A stretch of DNA of 64,000 nt from NCBI GenBank assembly GCA_052246295.1, contig JBQQCO010000006.1; one strand, written 5' to 3'. The stretch is from Piscibacillus sp052246295 (GTDB taxonomy: Bacteria; Bacillota; Bacilli; Bacillales; Alkalibacillaceae). The notes under the pieces were generated by a model. It saw only the letters and a program-made list of their open reading frames with translations, had not been told where the DNA came from and searched no databases. A program made the translations under genes and the position numbers. Shown here piece after piece: positions 16,445 through 25,532 of this stretch (the first letter of the stretch is position 1; each line of letters starts with the position of its first letter).

Positions 16445-19429
16445 TTATGGTCTCCCTTTACCTTTATCGTTACCTTTCCCTTTAATATCTAAGATCTTGT
16501 ACGGTTGTTCAGCGTTACTTAACATTAATACCTTGCCTTGTTCATGGGCTGTGAAAGCTACATCTAGTTTACTACGTGCTGGTAGTTCTACCGTGTTGGT
16601 TTCTAATTCGACTGGTTCTTGATTAGAGTTATAATTAATCCATCCACCATCATTAAAATCTAGATTATCTGTGAGAACATCAAAGCTTACTACTTGATAC
16701 TGGAAATCACCATCAATTCCAGCCATTTCATTTACAACAGGTAAGCTCATGTAGTTATCGTTATAGGAGCCACCTAAATTGATATAGAATAATGGTGTTA
16801 AAGCACCTGTTTCTAAATCGTATAGCACAGATACTTGATCTCCAGTAGGATCGACACCTGATAACGTTCCTAAATCTATATTAAACAATATACTATCTTC
16901 TACACCATCCATATCATTGTCAATATAAATATCATATTCGATCATATTTGGAGATTCCCAATTACTTTCACTAGAGACTAGAAATTCTGTAACTCCGCCT
17001 TGAGAACGAGCACCAACAGCCCTAACATCATAATGAGTACCCGTTTCTGTAGCGTCTTCCTCACCAAACATAAAGAAATTAACTTGTGTATCTAACCCGC
17101 CTTGGTTTCTAAGTTTTATTTCTTTATTATTTGAGTTAGCATGAATGTTGCTCATCTTTTCTACAACTGCTTGATATGGTACACGTAGAGTTTCACCGTT
17201 TGATTCTGTTAAAACCACGTAACCATCGAGTTCTTGTAGATCATCATCACCAACCTGACTAGCATCAATTGTAAAATCAACTTTTAACTTCGTGCTCTTT
17301 CCTGGTCTAACTGTTAAATTATCTTCTAAATTAACGTTCAGAGCACCAGACTGAGTGCCAAAACGATTCTCCCACGTTACAGTATAGTTTTTAGTTTTGT
17401 CACCTTTGTTCGTTATTGTAATTCGTTCATTCTTATGACGAGTCGATTCATCTTCCAAAGATAGGTACCCAAGAGAAATTGCTTGAGGGTATACAACACT
17501 AGTTGTTTCAGCTGCTTCAGTTACTTGTACACGTCCTGCACCTTGACGAGATAGTGGGTAAATATCACCTTCAATATCTACAATTGTTGTTGACGTATTC
17601 ATCATAAGCGATTTGATTTCCTCAGCGTTCCAACCAGGACGAAGTTGCTTTAACAGCGCAGCAACTCCAGCGACGTGTGGTGCCGCCATTGAAGTACCAC
17701 TCATTTGGGTGGCCCCGTCTCCAGAACCTACTGCTGCTGAACTAATTGAATAGCCTGGAGCTGAAATCTCTGGTTTAAATCCAATACTTCCTCTTCCTGG
17801 ACCCTTTGAACTAAAGTCAGCAATGGTATCAGCTAGCTCAGGTTTTGCAACTTTAACTTCATCAGATAAAGTTACATTAACGCTTTCACCATTTTCTAAA
17901 GCTTCTTTTATGCTAGTTCCAGTTGTTTGATGAATCATGACACCTGGAAGTTCTACAGGGTCACCACCCATAACGATTGGGTCACCAGGACCGTTATTTA
18001 CAACTATACCTGCTATTGCGCCGTTATCTAGTGCTTTTTGTAATTTCTCTGTAAAGTTACATTCTCCTCGGTCCATCATAGCAATTTTTCCACTAGGATC
18101 ATCAAGATATTCGTCAATTTCACACCCTCTACCAACATAAACAACATCATTTGTGATGTCACCTGCTTCAGCTAGTGGAATTGTTATAGCTCCTTCTACA
18201 GCTTCATACAGTCCAGAAACTCCTTCTGGTGCGTTAACCTCTAGCCCGCCAACAACGATTCCATCATCAATAGAAGCTGCTACACTAATCGCTCTTTCTG
18301 CAACCGCAGGAGAACCAGTGATATATGGAACATCTCCAGAGTTACCTGCAGAAGCTACTACAATAATACCTGCTTCCACTGCTAAGTTTGCTGCTTGTGC
18401 TGAAGGATCATTCGGATGCCCATACGGTGAACCTAATGACATGTTGACAACATCAACATGGTCAGATAAATCACCATCACCATTCGGGTCCATAGCCATT
18501 TCTAACGCTTGCGCTGTAACGGCTGTAGAGCCACCTGCTCCAAATACTTTATAAGCATAAAGTTCTGCGCCTGGTGCTACACCTTGTCCCACTTTGCCAT
18601 CTACCTCTAAACCAGCAACAGTCGCCCCTACATGTGTACCGTGACCATGTTCATCCAATGGGTCGGCATCCGGTTTTGGGATACGTTTTTCAGGGTCATC
18701 AGAACTAGCATCATAATCTGTCCCAACAAAGTCCCAGCCACCTACAACTTTAGCTGTAGGGAATGTCCCCTCTTCAACAACATCGGGGTCATTTGACTGA
18801 TAAGCCTCTACAGTTCCTTCTCCACCGAATGAAGCGTGAGTATAATCTATTCCAGTATCAATAACGGCAACAGAGATACCATCACCTGTTACATTTACGC
18901 CATCAACAACCTTCTCCCATACTTCTGGTGCACCAATAAAAGGTACAGAAGTGTCATTGTGTAGTTCAACAGGTTTTACTGAATGAATTGCTGTTACCTC
19001 AGGCAAATTTGATAATTCTTTTAGATCGCCTCTTTCAATTTGTACATAAAGACCATTATATACTTTTTCGAAACTATCTATTACTTTACCATTCTTTTTA
19101 GCAATTAATGATTTGGCATTTTGTTTATTATTTTTAAGTCCTTTTGCATGATTCCTCTGAGACTGTTTACTCATCTTTATACCTTTTGCATTAGATTCTG
19201 TATATTTCTTTAGTACTGGTTCCCCTTCAAACTGAATGATTACTTCAATTGTCTCATCCATTTTTGCCCCTTTTGGTAATAAATCACTAGAAATTTTCTC
19301 TGCGAAAGACTCTGGTACTCTTTCAAATGATTCAGGTTGTGCATGGCTTGGTGAAGAAGTGGCTAATAACATAATGGCAGATAAACAAACCAATCCAACC
19401 TTTCTTGTTAATACTCTACCCTTTTTCAT
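16445..19429 (-). CDS. Secreted Vpr-like subtilisin protease with PA domain
   Basis: A 994-residue S8 serine protease. Order: signal peptide (about 1-30), I9 propeptide (about 60-155), catalytic domain with Asp191 (VAVIDTGID), His263 (EHGHGTHVG) and Ser580 (SGTSMAAPH), a PA insert (about 400-530) as in Vpr, then Fn3-like and beta-rich domains. It ends in a short basic tail KGKGNDKGKGRP, related to the long tail of the protease at the right edge of the window. It should be secreted and degrade extracellular protein. The ATG at 19429 follows GGGAGGTTACGAG. Calcium sites are likely in the NGDGDLSDHVD-type loop. Confidence 0.94.
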   Translation of the reverse strand: MKKGRVLTRKVGLVCLSAIMLLATSSPSHAQPESFERVPESFAEKISSDLLPKGAKMDETIEVIIQFEGEPVLKKYTESNAKGIKMSKQSQRNHAKGLKNNKQNAKSLIAKKNGKVIDSFEKVYNGLYVQIERGDLKELSNLPEVTAIHSVKPVELHNDTSVPFIGAPEVWEKVVDGVNVTGDGISVAVIDTGIDYTHASFGGEGTVEAYQSNDPDVVEEGTFPTAKVVGGWDFVGTDYDASSDDPEKRIPKPDADPLDEHGHGTHVGATVAGLEVDGKVGQGVAPGAELYAYKVFGAGGSTAVTAQALEMAMDPNGDGDLSDHVDVVNMSLGSPYGHPNDPSAQAANLAVEAGIIVVASAGNSGDVPYITGSPAVAERAISVAASIDDGIVVGGLEVNAPEGVSGLYEAVEGAITIPLAEAGDITNDVVYVGRGCEIDEYLDDPSGKIAMMDRGECNFTEKLQKALDNGAIAGIVVNNGPGDPIVMGGDPVELPGVMIHQTTGTSIKEALENGESVNVTLSDEVKVAKPELADTIADFSSKGPGRGSIGFKPEISAPGYSISSAAVGSGDGATQMSGTSMAAPHVAGVAALLKQLRPGWNAEEIKSLMMNTSTTIVDIEGDIYPLSRQGAGRVQVTEAAETTSVVYPQAISLGYLSLEDESTRHKNERITITNKGDKTKNYTVTWENRFGTQSGALNVNLEDNLTVRPGKSTKLKVDFTIDASQVGDDDLQELDGYVVLTESNGETLRVPYQAVVEKMSNIHANSNNKEIKLRNQGGLDTQVNFFMFGEEDATETGTHYDVRAVGARSQGGVTEFLVSSESNWESPNMIEYDIYIDNDMDGVEDSILFNIDLGTLSGVDPTGDQVSVLYDLETGALTPLFYINLGGSYNDNYMSLPVVNEMAGIDGDFQYQVVSFDVLTDNLDFNDGGWINYNSNQEPVELETNTVELPARSKLDVAFTAHEQGKVLMLSNAEQPYKILDIKGKGNDKGKGRP

Positions 19430-19638
19430 CTCGTAACCTCCCATAAAATTAACTAAATACTTTCAATTTAAATTTTCAACGAGTAGCAATACATTTCCTT
19501 TGAATATTTTTCAGAAAACTCAAAATAGATACTGTGACTCAGTTCTATATAACTATTGTTCTTAGTTTAATAGTTCTATAGAATTAAACTTCCGACAAAA
19601 TCTTTGTATATATGACTCTCGTTTTTTTACAAAATAAT

Positions 19639-19670
19639 ACAGGTAACTTTTAATAGCTACCTGTAAAGTA
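19639..19670 (-). terminator. Probable terminator after the truncated substrate-binding gene
   Basis: ACAGGTA / TACCTGT (19639-19645, 19658-19664), followed on the minus strand by ATTATTTTGTAAAAAAAC, 14 bases past the stop at 19678. Confidence 0.6.
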
Positions 19671-19677
19671 AAGATTA

Positions 19678-20781
19678 TTAATCAATTTCAACTGGTACAA
19701 TCTCTCCATTTTCTACAACGGACATACTTTGTAATACATCAAAGTTACCTTCCTCCAAAATCCCAGGAATATCATAAACCATTTTATCTTCTGGAAGAGC
19801 TTCAATACCTTGTTGCATACTCTCACGAATAGCATGTGCGGCATCTACTGTTCCAGCTGCTTTCATTGCTTCAACTAAGATATAAGCAGAAATATAATGG
19901 AAACCAGCCTCAGATCCTGGGACCTTGTCATAGAGTTCTTGATAATTTTGTACAAACTCATCTGTCCCTGGGTAATCAGAGTGTTGTAGTGGCGTTACGC
20001 CGACACTACCTTCAAACGTCTCGTATGTTCCAGTGACTTCTTTCATTTCATCCAGCTTTGCCTGATCCATAATGATGAACCCACCTTCAAAACCAAGTTC
20101 ACGTGCTTGTTGCGCAACTTTTACTGTTGGCTGTGATGGACCACCAATAAAGATAACATCTGGATCATTTTCAAGAGCATTAGTTAGTATCGTGAAAAAG
20201 TCCGTATCTTTTGCGAAGTCAATGGTTGAATTGAACACAACCTCGCCACCTTGTTCAGTCCAATGAGGTTCTAAATGCTCAGTCCAGTCTTTACCATATT
20301 GTGAGGACGTTGGTAATAGAGCTATTTTTGTCCCATGTGTCTCCATAGCGTATTCTGTGAATGGTTCAATATAACCATCATATCTAGGAGGAATTGCTAC
20401 AGTTAAACTATTACCTTGTTGAGTTATGGCTGGTTCACTTGAATATGCCATGATTAAAAACTCTTCTTGCTCATTAAGAACTTGTTGAGCCATAATTCCA
20501 CCGCTATGGGGTGTAAAAACAACTGATACATCATTTTCTTCCACTAAGCGTTGAGCATTGGAAGCTGCTTCGTTTGGTAAGTATTGATCATCAAGAGACA
20601 CTAAATTAATAGTATAGTTTTGGCCGTCTACATCAAAACCACCAGCTTCATTAATCTCATCAACAGCCATCTCTAGGCCACTATACGTTGCCTCACCGTA
20701 ATAGGCAGCAGGGCCACTTAGAGGAGTTGTTTTAATATGGTAAGCGAAGGTGACGACTCCTGGTCGGCTAATAGCAGTCAT
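19678..20781 (-). pseudogene. Branched-chain amino acid ABC substrate-binding protein, 5'-truncated
   Basis: The 367-residue frame matches the periplasmic-binding (Peripla_BP_6) fold: TTPLSGPAAYYGEATYSGLE, FTPHSGGIMAQQV, QYGKDWTEHLEP, DPDVIFIGGPSQP. Full relatives start with a lipoprotein signal peptide and run to about 400-430 residues. Here the signal is absent, and the first 16 codons or so (MTAISRPGVVTFAYHI) are encoded by the end of a Bacillaceae-type palindromic repeat (20735-21037); homology begins only at TTPLSGP. Without a signal the product could not be exported, so the gene is most likely dead. It is the last member of the acyl-CoA operon, and originally probably served uptake of its substrate. 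Confidence 0.8.
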
Positions 20782-21037
20782 ATCCTGTGCCCAACGCCGA
20801 CACTAGAACGTCCAGTTCGTTGCGGGAACAGCACGAGCTGAAGAGCCACAGGCTGTGGGTTAGTTCGGCGTCGCAACAAATGCTACTTGCATGACGTCAT
20901 TGTTTAGATTTGCGCCGAGTAATCGCAAGCGCACGACGTGGAACTTAGCCGAACATCCTAATCTTACCGAACGAGTCTCACGAGTTCGGAGAAGCTGAAA
21001 CCGTGTCCGCGGAAAGCGTTCACCGAAAGCGAGCCAT
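20735..21037. repeat. GC-rich palindromic Bacillaceae-type repeat element
   Basis: About 300 bases, clearly GC-richer than the surroundings and without an open frame. On the minus strand it contains GCTTTCCGCGG (21017-21007), GCTGTTCCCGCA (20832-20821) and, at the inner end, GGAGTCGTCACCTTCGCTTAC, which resemble the ends and centre of the dispersed GCTTTCCGCGG...GGAGTCGCCGCCTTCG palindromes I know from Bacillaceae intergenic regions. Internal short palindromes such as CACAGCCTGTG and TGACGTCA are present. It separates the phosphotransferase gene from the substrate-binding gene and has replaced the 5' end of the latter. Family identity is from memory and would need a genome search. Confidence 0.65.
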
Positions 21038-21052
21038 AATTAACAACGAACT

Positions 21053-22120
21053 TTAATACGATTTTCTATCAAGAGAATATAAGGCGTATTCGATTAAGTT
21101 CTCGACAAAATGGTTAAGTTTAGAAAACCTCGTGTCTTGTGTTTGACCTTTCTTCCATCGGTAATAAATTTGTTGGCAAATCACAGCTAGTTTAAAATAA
21201 GCAAACGTTTGATAGAAATTCATATTAGTTACATCCCGGCCACTCTTCTTTGCATAAGCCTCAATAAACTCATCACGTGACATAAACCCTGGACGTGTTG
21301 TGATTGGTTCATTACCTAAGCCTTTCTTTAATAACTCTGAATCAGTTGACTCTTGCCAATAACTCATGGCCACACCAAGGTCTGCCAATGGATCTCCAAC
21401 TGTTGTCATTTCCCAGTCAAACAATCCCACCAATTTAGTTAAATCATTTTTCGCAAACATTGCATTATTTAACTTAAAATCATAATGAATCACTGTGGAT
21501 TCCTTCGTATTAGGTATATTATTCGCCATCCACCTTGTAAGCTCATTGATCCCAGTGATATCATCTGTTTTAGAGCGCTCATAACGGTTAATCCACCCGT
21601 GTACTTGGCGTTCCATAAATCCTTCAGGTTTAGTCATGTTCTTTAATTTTGTTTTGGTATAATCGATATCGTGTAGTTGTACCAGTGTATCTACCATTGC
21701 TTCAGATATTTCTCGATTCTTTTCTTCAGATAACACGATCTCTTCAGGCATGTTTGAATCTAGCACAACTCCTCTTTTTCGTTCCATGACAAAGAATGGT
21801 TTACCTTCTTTCTCATTCTGATAAAAAAAGTAAGGTTTAGGAGCTGCAGGAAAATGCGGATTAATCTCTTTTAAAATCTTATACTCTCGTTCCATATCAT
21901 GGGCTTTTGGTGCAACTGGACCATGTGGAGGTCTCCTTAGAACCGCTTCCCAATCTCCAATTCTTAATTGATAGGTTAAGTTAGAACTTCCTAAAAAGAA
22001 CTGTTCAATTTCTAGTGGGTCATCACTTAGTCCACTAACATGTTGGCGTATTAAGTTTTCGATAAATTCAAGATCTAATTCTTCTCCTTGTCTGACTGGA
22101 ATTGTATCTTTCGGACTCAT
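21053..22120 (-). CDS. APH-family kinase, ACAD10/11 N-domain type
   Basis: A 355-residue phosphotransferase with an aminoglycoside/choline-kinase fold. The catalytic loop reads VIHYDFKLNNAMF (HxD...N) and the metal site GLFDWEMTTVGDPLADLG. This subgroup matches the kinase domain fused to acyl-CoA dehydrogenase in ACAD10/ACAD11 and the LvaA kinase of levulinate degradation, which phosphorylates 4-hydroxyacyl-CoA. Antibiotic resistance is not suggested. It lies 18 bp after the thiolase gene, in one operon with an acyl-CoA dehydrogenase of the matching subtype. The ATG follows GGAGGG. Confidence 0.88.
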   Translation of the reverse strand: MSPKDTIPVRQGEELDLEFIENLIRQHVSGLSDDPLEIEQFFLGSSNLTYQLRIGDWEAVLRRPPHGPVAPKAHDMEREYKILKEINPHFPAAPKPYFFYQNEKEGKPFFVMERKRGVVLDSNMPEEIVLSEEKNREISEAMVDTLVQLHDIDYTKTKLKNMTKPEGFMERQVHGWINRYERSKTDDITGINELTRWMANNIPNTKESTVIHYDFKLNNAMFAKNDLTKLVGLFDWEMTTVGDPLADLGVAMSYWQESTDSELLKKGLGNEPITTRPGFMSRDEFIEAYAKKSGRDVTNMNFYQTFAYFKLAVICQQIYYRWKKGQTQDTRFSKLNHFVENLIEYALYSLDRKSY

Positions 22121-22138
22121 TCAAAACCCTCCAATACT

Positions 22139-23308
22139 TTAAACCACTTCTATAATGGTTGCGATTCCTTGGCCACCACCGATACACGCTGTAATTAGTG
22201 CTGTTGATTTTCCAGTGCGACGTAATTCATAGATTGCTTTAATAGCCAATATAGCTCCTGTTGCTCCTAGTGGATGTCCGTGCGCAATTGCTCCTCCATT
22301 AACATTTACTTTATTTAAATCCATCTCCAATTCACGATTACAAGCTAGCACTTGTGAAGCAAAAGCTTCATTTATTTCAATCAAGTCTAGATCGTTTAGT
22401 GACATACTCGTCTTTTCTAATACCTTCTTGGTTGCTGGCACTGGACCAATTCCCATTATATTGGGATCTACCCCTGCTACAGCACTCTCTCTGACTACTG
22501 CAAGAGGCTCTAATCCTAATTCATCAGCTTTTTCTCTAGACATCAACACTAGAGCTGCTGCAGCGTCATTCAATCCTGAACTATTGCCGGCTGTAACAGA
22601 ACCAGCCATTAGAAAAGCCGGTGGTAATTTACTTAGTGCTTCCATTGTCGTCTGAGGCCTAGGATGTTCATCTTGGTCAAAAATAATTGGTTCACTTCTT
22701 TTTACCGGAACTTCAATCGGTACAATTTGTTCATCAAATCGACCTTCTTCCATCGCTTGTGCCATTCTTTTTTGACTTTCTAATGCAAATTGATCTTGTT
22801 CTTCACGACTGATCTTATACTGTTTAACAAGATTCTCTGCTGTGATGCCCATTGGCGGATCACCAATCTCAGTCGGTGACAATTGTGACTTTCGAAACTG
22901 TGGAGGGACTGGACTAAACGCTTTTGTCGGTCGATCCATTAAATATGGAGCGCGACTCATACTTTCGACTCCACCCGCAATATAAACCTCACCTGTTCCA
23001 GCTTTAATGGCTTGCGCTGCTAGATTGATAGCATTAACACCTGACCCACATTGACGATCAACCGTAAGTCCAGGTAATTCTACAGATAAACCTGTCTCAA
23101 GAGCTGTTAATCTAGCAATATTTCCTCCACCACTAAGCACGTTGCCCATAATCACATCGTCTATTAAATTGACATCGAGATTAATTCGGTTAATAGCCTC
23201 TTTGAACACTCCGGCTCCAAACTTGTGGGCAGGCAATGGTGCTAGAGTACCTCCTGCACGTCCGATTGCAGACCGAACAGCAGAGACAATTACCACTTCT
23301 CTGGCCAT
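22139..23308 (-). CDS. Thiolase (acetyl-CoA C-acyltransferase)
   Basis: A 389-residue degradative-type thiolase that cleaves 3-ketoacyl-CoA to acetyl-CoA and a shortened acyl-CoA. The nucleophile is Cys87 in VDRQCGSGVNAI. The His motif NGGAIAHGHPLGATGA and the second Cys motif ITACIGGGQG are intact, so the enzyme should be active. The ATG follows AGGAGG. It is part of the minus-strand operon ACAD-SDR-thiolase-kinase and fits the last step of a beta-oxidation-like path. Biosynthetic use cannot be excluded from the sequence. Confidence 0.93.
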   Translation of the reverse strand: MAREVVIVSAVRSAIGRAGGTLAPLPAHKFGAGVFKEAINRINLDVNLIDDVIMGNVLSGGGNIARLTALETGLSVELPGLTVDRQCGSGVNAINLAAQAIKAGTGEVYIAGGVESMSRAPYLMDRPTKAFSPVPPQFRKSQLSPTEIGDPPMGITAENLVKQYKISREEQDQFALESQKRMAQAMEEGRFDEQIVPIEVPVKRSEPIIFDQDEHPRPQTTMEALSKLPPAFLMAGSVTAGNSSGLNDAAAALVLMSREKADELGLEPLAVVRESAVAGVDPNIMGIGPVPATKKVLEKTSMSLNDLDLIEINEAFASQVLACNRELEMDLNKVNVNGGAIAHGHPLGATGAILAIKAIYELRRTGKSTALITACIGGGQGIATIIEVV

Positions 23309-23326
23309 AACTAAACCTCCTATTAA

Positions 23327-24100
23327 TTACATAGCGTGGCTTCCACCATCAACTTCAATTACATCGCCAGTTACAAAGTTTGAGGCATCAGATGCCAGAA
23401 ACAATGCAACACCTTTTAAATCACTATCCGACCCAAACTTTCTAAGTGGGGTACCTTTTAAGAATTCATCTCCCCCTTGTTCTAATAAGATCTTCGACAT
23501 TTTTGTCGGGAAAAATCCAGGAGCAATCGCATTAACATGAATACCATGAGGCCCCCATTTTACAGCTAAGTCCCTAGTAAAAGAAATGACCGCACCTTTA
23601 CTAGAGTTATAGCCGATTGTATCCATGAGCTCAGGGTTAGACCCTTTTAAACCAGCTATTGAAGATATATTAATTATTTTTCCTTGTTTTTGTTTCAGCA
23701 TGACTTTACCAACAGCTTGAGACATTAGAAATGTGCCAGTTGCATTAACATTGAACACTTTATTCCAAGCTTCAAGTGGCATGTCAACTACTGGCGCTCC
23801 CCAAGTTGCTCCACTGTTATTGACTAGAATATCTATTTTGCCAAAAACATCGAGAGTGCGATCGACTACATTTTGTATATCTTCTGGTTTTGTCACATCG
23901 CATTGAACTGCAATTGAACGCACACCTTTATCAAGTAATTGTTGGCTTACTTCTTTACAAGCTTCGAGTTTTCTAGAACAGACAACGACATTGGCTCCCG
24001 CTTCTGCAAAGCCTTCTGCAATCTGTTGTCCTAAACCTCTTCCACCACCTGTTACGATTGCAACTTTATCTGTTAAATCAAATAAATCTTTAACGTGCAT
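23327..24100 (-). CDS. Short-chain dehydrogenase/reductase (gluconate-5-DH-like subgroup)
   Basis: A 257-residue NAD(P)-dependent SDR. The cofactor motif is TGGGRGLGQQIA (about residues 18-29), with NNSG and the catalytic Tyr-Lys in IGYNSSKGAV. Overall pattern follows the Ga5DH-like SDR branch, but in this operon it more likely oxidises a 3-hydroxyacyl-CoA or a related hydroxy intermediate. Its ATG overlaps the end of the acyl-CoA dehydrogenase gene by 11 bases, indicating co-translation. The exact substrate is inferred only from context. Confidence 0.88.
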   Translation of the reverse strand: MHVKDLFDLTDKVAIVTGGGRGLGQQIAEGFAEAGANVVVCSRKLEACKEVSQQLLDKGVRSIAVQCDVTKPEDIQNVVDRTLDVFGKIDILVNNSGATWGAPVVDMPLEAWNKVFNVNATGTFLMSQAVGKVMLKQKQGKIINISSIAGLKGSNPELMDTIGYNSSKGAVISFTRDLAVKWGPHGIHVNAIAPGFFPTKMSKILLEQGGDEFLKGTPLRKFGSDSDLKGVALFLASDASNFVTGDVIEVDGGSHAM

Positions 24101-25319
24101 GAGTTAGACTCCTTTCTTGATACTTCTTAAGCTCTTGTCTCGCAATAGTACGACGATGAACTTCATCTGGCCCATCTGCAATACGTAGCGTTCTAATCGA
24201 AGCGTAGCTAGATGCTAGTGGGAAATCTTCGCTCACCCCAGCAGCCCCTAACACTTGAATTGCTTTATCAATCACTTTGAGTGCCATATTTGGAGCAACC
24301 ACTTTAATCATGGCAATCTCAGTTTTCGCTTCCTTATTTCCAACCGTATCCATCATATAAGCCGCTTTTAACGTTAATAATCTTGCTTGCTCTATTTCAA
24401 TTCTTGAATCTGCAATCCACTCTTGAATAACGCCTTGGTCTTTTAATGGTTTGCCAAATGTCTCACGTTCATGGATGCGCTTACAAAAAATGTTTAGTGC
24501 TCGTTCTGCCGCTCCAATGGTTCTCATACAGTGATGAATTCTACCCGGGCCTAGTCGTCCCTGTGCAATCGCGAAACCTTTTCCTTCTTCCCACAAAATA
24601 TTTGATGCTGGTACTATCACATTATTAAACTCTATTTCTGCATGGCCATGCGGGGCGTGGTCATACCCAAACACTGGTAACATTCGTTTAATTTCTACCC
24701 CGGGTGTATCAAGAGGCACTATAATCATTGATTGTTGCTCATATTTCTGAGCATCTGGATCAGATTTACCCATAAAGATGGCAAACTTACATCTTGGATC
24801 TCCAGCACCAGAAGACCACCATTTACGTCCATTAATCACAACCTCATCACCATCACGTACAATACTACCTCTAATGTTTGTAGCATCAGATGAGGCGATA
24901 TCAGGTTCAGTCATAGAAAAGCATGATCTTATTTGACCGTTTAACAATGGTTCCAACCACTTTTTCTTTTGTTCTTCGGTGCCATAACGTTCTAAGATTT
25001 CCATATTCCCGGTATCTGGGGCAGAACAGTTAAAGACCTCAGGGGCAATACTAGACCGTCCCATAATTTCACATAATGGCGCATATTCAAGGTTAGACAA
25101 TCCCGCTCCATATTCACTATCCGGTAAAAATAAATTCCATAATCCTTCTTGTTTGGCTTTTTCCTTCAGTTCCTCTAAAATGGGAGGGTTCTCCCACCTT
25201 GATTCTTGAGAAGCTAATTGTTCAGCGAAAACTTTTTCATTAGGATAAATATGCTCATCCATAAATCTTTCAAGCTTAGCTTGTAATTCTTTGACCTGAT
25301 CTGTGTAATCAAAATTCAT
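24090..25319 (-). CDS. Acyl-CoA dehydrogenase, ACAD10/11 type
   Basis: A 409-residue flavin-dependent dehydrogenase. FAD- and substrate-binding motifs are CFSMTEPDIASSDATNIRG, WWSSGAGDPRCKFAIFMGK and the C-terminal RIADGPDEVHRRTIARQELKKY, the latter typical of the ACAD10/11 branch. In that branch the enzyme acts with a partner kinase on 4-hydroxyacyl-CoAs; the matching kinase lies three genes downstream. The ATG follows AAAGGAG and is 28 bp from a TetR-type operator (25347-25363). It leads the operon that continues to the thiolase and kinase. Confidence 0.92.
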   Translation of the reverse strand: MNFDYTDQVKELQAKLERFMDEHIYPNEKVFAEQLASQESRWENPPILEELKEKAKQEGLWNLFLPDSEYGAGLSNLEYAPLCEIMGRSSIAPEVFNCSAPDTGNMEILERYGTEEQKKKWLEPLLNGQIRSCFSMTEPDIASSDATNIRGSIVRDGDEVVINGRKWWSSGAGDPRCKFAIFMGKSDPDAQKYEQQSMIIVPLDTPGVEIKRMLPVFGYDHAPHGHAEIEFNNVIVPASNILWEEGKGFAIAQGRLGPGRIHHCMRTIGAAERALNIFCKRIHERETFGKPLKDQGVIQEWIADSRIEIEQARLLTLKAAYMMDTVGNKEAKTEIAMIKVVAPNMALKVIDKAIQVLGAAGVSEDFPLASSYASIRTLRIADGPDEVHRRTIARQELKKYQERSLTHAR

Positions 25320-25346
25320 CGCTAAGACTCCTTTATAAATTTTATT

Positions 25347-25363
25347 AACCGACCGGTTAGTAT
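25347..25363. promoter_or_regulatory. TetR-type operator 1 (before acyl-CoA dehydrogenase operon)
   Basis: ACCGACCGGTTAGT with flanking AT, a partial palindrome around ACCGGT, 28 bp upstream of the start at 25319. It shares GTTAGTAT with sites at 26526 and 28384. Confidence 0.65.
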
Positions 25364-25432
25364 ATTAATTTTATAATAATAAAAACATTCAGTCTATTCA
25401 AGGCGTATTTTTAACATGTTTGACTTTTTCAT

Positions 25433-25443
25433 AGTTAGTATGT
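25433..25443. promoter_or_regulatory. Possible operator half-site
   Basis: GTTAGTATGTG repeats the conserved right half of the three TetR-type sites, in the 213-bp gap between the quinone reductase and acyl-CoA dehydrogenase genes. The same gap holds CTGCGGAAAGC (25501-25511), a possible remnant of the GC-rich repeat. Nothing else is seen there. Confidence 0.3.
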
Positions 25444-25532
25444 GTTTAAAGCAATCGCAGACGTTAGGAAATAAAACTATTCATATCCTTAAATCCTTGC
25501 CTGCGGAAAGCTTAGCATGTTATTAAGAGAAT

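Noticed and set aside
18153..18554. 133-codon plus-strand frame inside the Vpr-like protease
   Set aside because: Shadow of a clear protease domain on the other strand; composition unlike a real protein.
19678..20781. Intact cytosolic binding protein
   Set aside because: Family members need export, and the first codons belong to a repeat element, so truncation is the better reading.
21053..22120. Aminoglycoside resistance gene
   Set aside because: Sequence type and operon fit the ACAD10/11-like kinase group, not antibiotic kinases.
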